This document shows, in pieces, positions 62,995 to 64,000 of a stretch of 64,000 nucleotides of DNA (positions within the stretch are counted from its first letter, which is position 1; every line of letters begins with the position of its first letter). Source of the DNA: an uncultured Lewinella sp. Its GTDB lineage: Bacteria > Bacteroidota > Bacteroidia > Chitinophagales > Saprospiraceae. A program made the position numbers and the translations under genes. Where the stretch lies: positions 23,276-87,275 of the forward strand of contig CAJXPD010000006.1 of NCBI GenBank assembly GCA_913057785.1, written 5' to 3'. The notes beneath the pieces are model-generated. The model worked only from the letters and a program-made list of their open reading frames with translations. It had not been told where the DNA came from and ran no database searches.

Positions 62995-63021
62995 TGTGTA
63001 CACTATTTTGTATCATTGGGT

Positions 63022-63858
63022 ATGCGAGAGTATACCATTCCCAATCACTTGCTACAGGAAGGCCCCCCTCCTCCCATTGGTTTGATAGATTATCGAGCGG
63101 AAGGCAGTCCGGTGCGTAACCGGATTCTGTACACCCAGAATGTCATCAGCTTCATGATCCAGGGCTCCAAGGAGATTCATATGCAAGAATCGCCCCTAAG
63201 CTTTGATCAAAGCCATTTTGCTATCATTACTTCGAGTCGTTGCCTGATGACGGAGATCTCAGCTAATGGCCAGTATCGAAGCTTATTATTTTTTTTCGAT
63301 GATGAAGTCCTGAGAAGTATTTGGTTGAAACATATGGATGCCTTTCAAGAGATAGAAACTAAAGCAGAAGCACTATCTCTGCCCTATGATCCCTACCTCT
63401 TGCAGTTTCGCAATTCGCTTGAGCTACTATGCCGAACCAATTCGCCCAGCCTTGCCCTATTGACGGCCAAGCTGGAGGAGTTTCTCCTATATGTATTGCA
63501 AAGACGTCCACAGCAACTGATTGCTCTACTCAATAACAGCAAATCCAAAACAGAGGTGGATTTCAGAAATGTGGTGGAAAATAACCTGTTCAGCAACCTG
63601 AGCGTGGAAGAGTTAGCTTTCCTATGCAATATGAGTCTGTCCACCTTCAAACGACACTTCCATAAGTTTTATGAAACTTCCCCAAGCCGTTTTATTCAAG
63701 AACAACGGATGAAAATGGCCGGGCAGTTACTCCAAAAGAAAAAGCTTCCCTCTGAAATCTACAATCTGGTGGGATATGACTCCTATTCCAATTTTGCCCG
63801 AGCTTTCAAGCAATACCATCAGATGAGTCCACGGCAGTACCTCAACATGAACGATTAA
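63022..63858 (+). CDS. AraC-family transcriptional regulator
   Basis: This 278-residue protein starts at ATG 63022 (MREYTIPNHLLQEGPPPPIG). The N-terminal cupin-like region (about 15-150) ends in YDPYLLQFRNSLELL. The C-terminal AraC domain (about 180-278) has NLSVEELAFLCNMSLSTFKRHFHKFYETSPSRFIQEQRM and VGYDSYSNFARAFKQYHQMSPRQYL. It is 27 bases downstream of the MDR oxidoreductase and likely belongs to the same unit. An ExsA-like relationship is possible. The ligand is unknown. Confidence 0.9.
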   Translation: MREYTIPNHLLQEGPPPPIGLIDYRAEGSPVRNRILYTQNVISFMIQGSKEIHMQESPLSFDQSHFAIITSSRCLMTEISANGQYRSLLFFFDDEVLRSIWLKHMDAFQEIETKAEALSLPYDPYLLQFRNSLELLCRTNSPSLALLTAKLEEFLLYVLQRRPQQLIALLNNSKSKTEVDFRNVVENNLFSNLSVEELAFLCNMSLSTFKRHFHKFYETSPSRFIQEQRMKMAGQLLQKKKLPSEIYNLVGYDSYSNFARAFKQYHQMSPRQYLNMND

Positions 63859-63945
63859 GTATACTTATCGAACGAATTGATGTAGGTGGCGCCTCTTCAA
63901 TTCCTGCAATTTTGCCTTAAAATAATCTTCTCTGACAGTTTTTGT

Positions 63946-64000
63946 GGGCCTGTCCGGCTAACTAGACGGGCCTGTCCGGCTAACTAGACGGGCCTGTCCG
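63946..64000. repeat. 22 bp tandem repeat cut by the window edge
   Basis: A unit beginning GGGCCTGTCC and ending AACTAGAC is repeated head-to-tail at 63946, 63968 and 63990, each 22 bases apart; the third copy is cut off at base 64000. Two full copies are identical. It follows the AraC stop by about 90 bases. It is contiguous without spacers, so it is not a CRISPR array as far as visible. Confidence 0.85.

Overview
The window is a 64 kb piece of a Bacteroidota chromosome, most likely from the Saprospiria (Lewinella/Haliscomenobacter-like). The phylum is supported by a SusC/SusD outer-membrane pair, two giant hybrid two-component systems (HTCS), a type IX secretion (T9SS) C-terminal sorting domain, Tat-signal Gfo/Idh/MocA oxidoreductases, DUF6090 and an effector-associated domain protein. 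The placement below phylum level is inference from gene style only. I see no rRNA, tRNA, CRISPR array, insertion sequence or prophage.

Layout. 1-2.5 kb: 3' end of mnmE, a membrane-anchored AraC regulator and an NTF2-fold lipoprotein. 2.8-13.3 kb: a SusD/SusC transporter pair, a two-domain retropepsin-like protease and an HTCS regulator; no glycoside hydrolase is present. 13.6-20 kb: an NTF2-like secreted protein and a translationally coupled adaptor-RND pump-TolC operon. 20-34 kb: single-gene accessory functions (VOC protein, AraC, DoxX/HxlR pair, alpha/beta hydrolase, CrtO-like acyltransferase, frameshifted DUF6090 protein, serine hydrolase, App1-like phosphatase, metallo-beta-lactamase-fold protein, macro-domain protein, AraC-GyrI fusion, Gfo/Idh oxidoreductase, DUF2892 and Crp/Fnr). 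34.5-35.6 kb: an unannotated 53-residue protein and an intergenic region with three strong stem-loops.

35.6-51.4 kb is the most unusual part. Seven co-directional genes encode an ABC ATPase, an ABC-2 permease with a huge extracellular part (catalytically dead M1-peptidase-like region plus golvesin-like domain), a TolC channel, a membrane-fusion adaptor, an RND pump, a 1567-residue RND pump fused to an ABC ATPase whose nucleotide-binding domain looks split by a membrane insertion, and a small ABC-2 permease. A bidirectional terminator closes the cluster. It looks like a hybrid exporter that could use both proton-motive force and ATP.

51.5-64 kb: a Tat-exported sugar isomerase-like TIM barrel, a T9SS-secreted esterase, an EAD11 protein, a second Gfo/Idh oxidoreductase, a regulatory-looking AT-rich region (terminator pointing left, 20-21 bp tandem repeats), a stand-alone degenerate receiver domain, a second HTCS, a zinc-independent-type MDR oxidoreductase, an AraC regulator and, at the very edge, a 22 bp tandem repeat that runs off the window.

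Start codons were moved to internal ATGs wherever the longest frame began with an unconvincing TTG; each such choice is stated in the entry.
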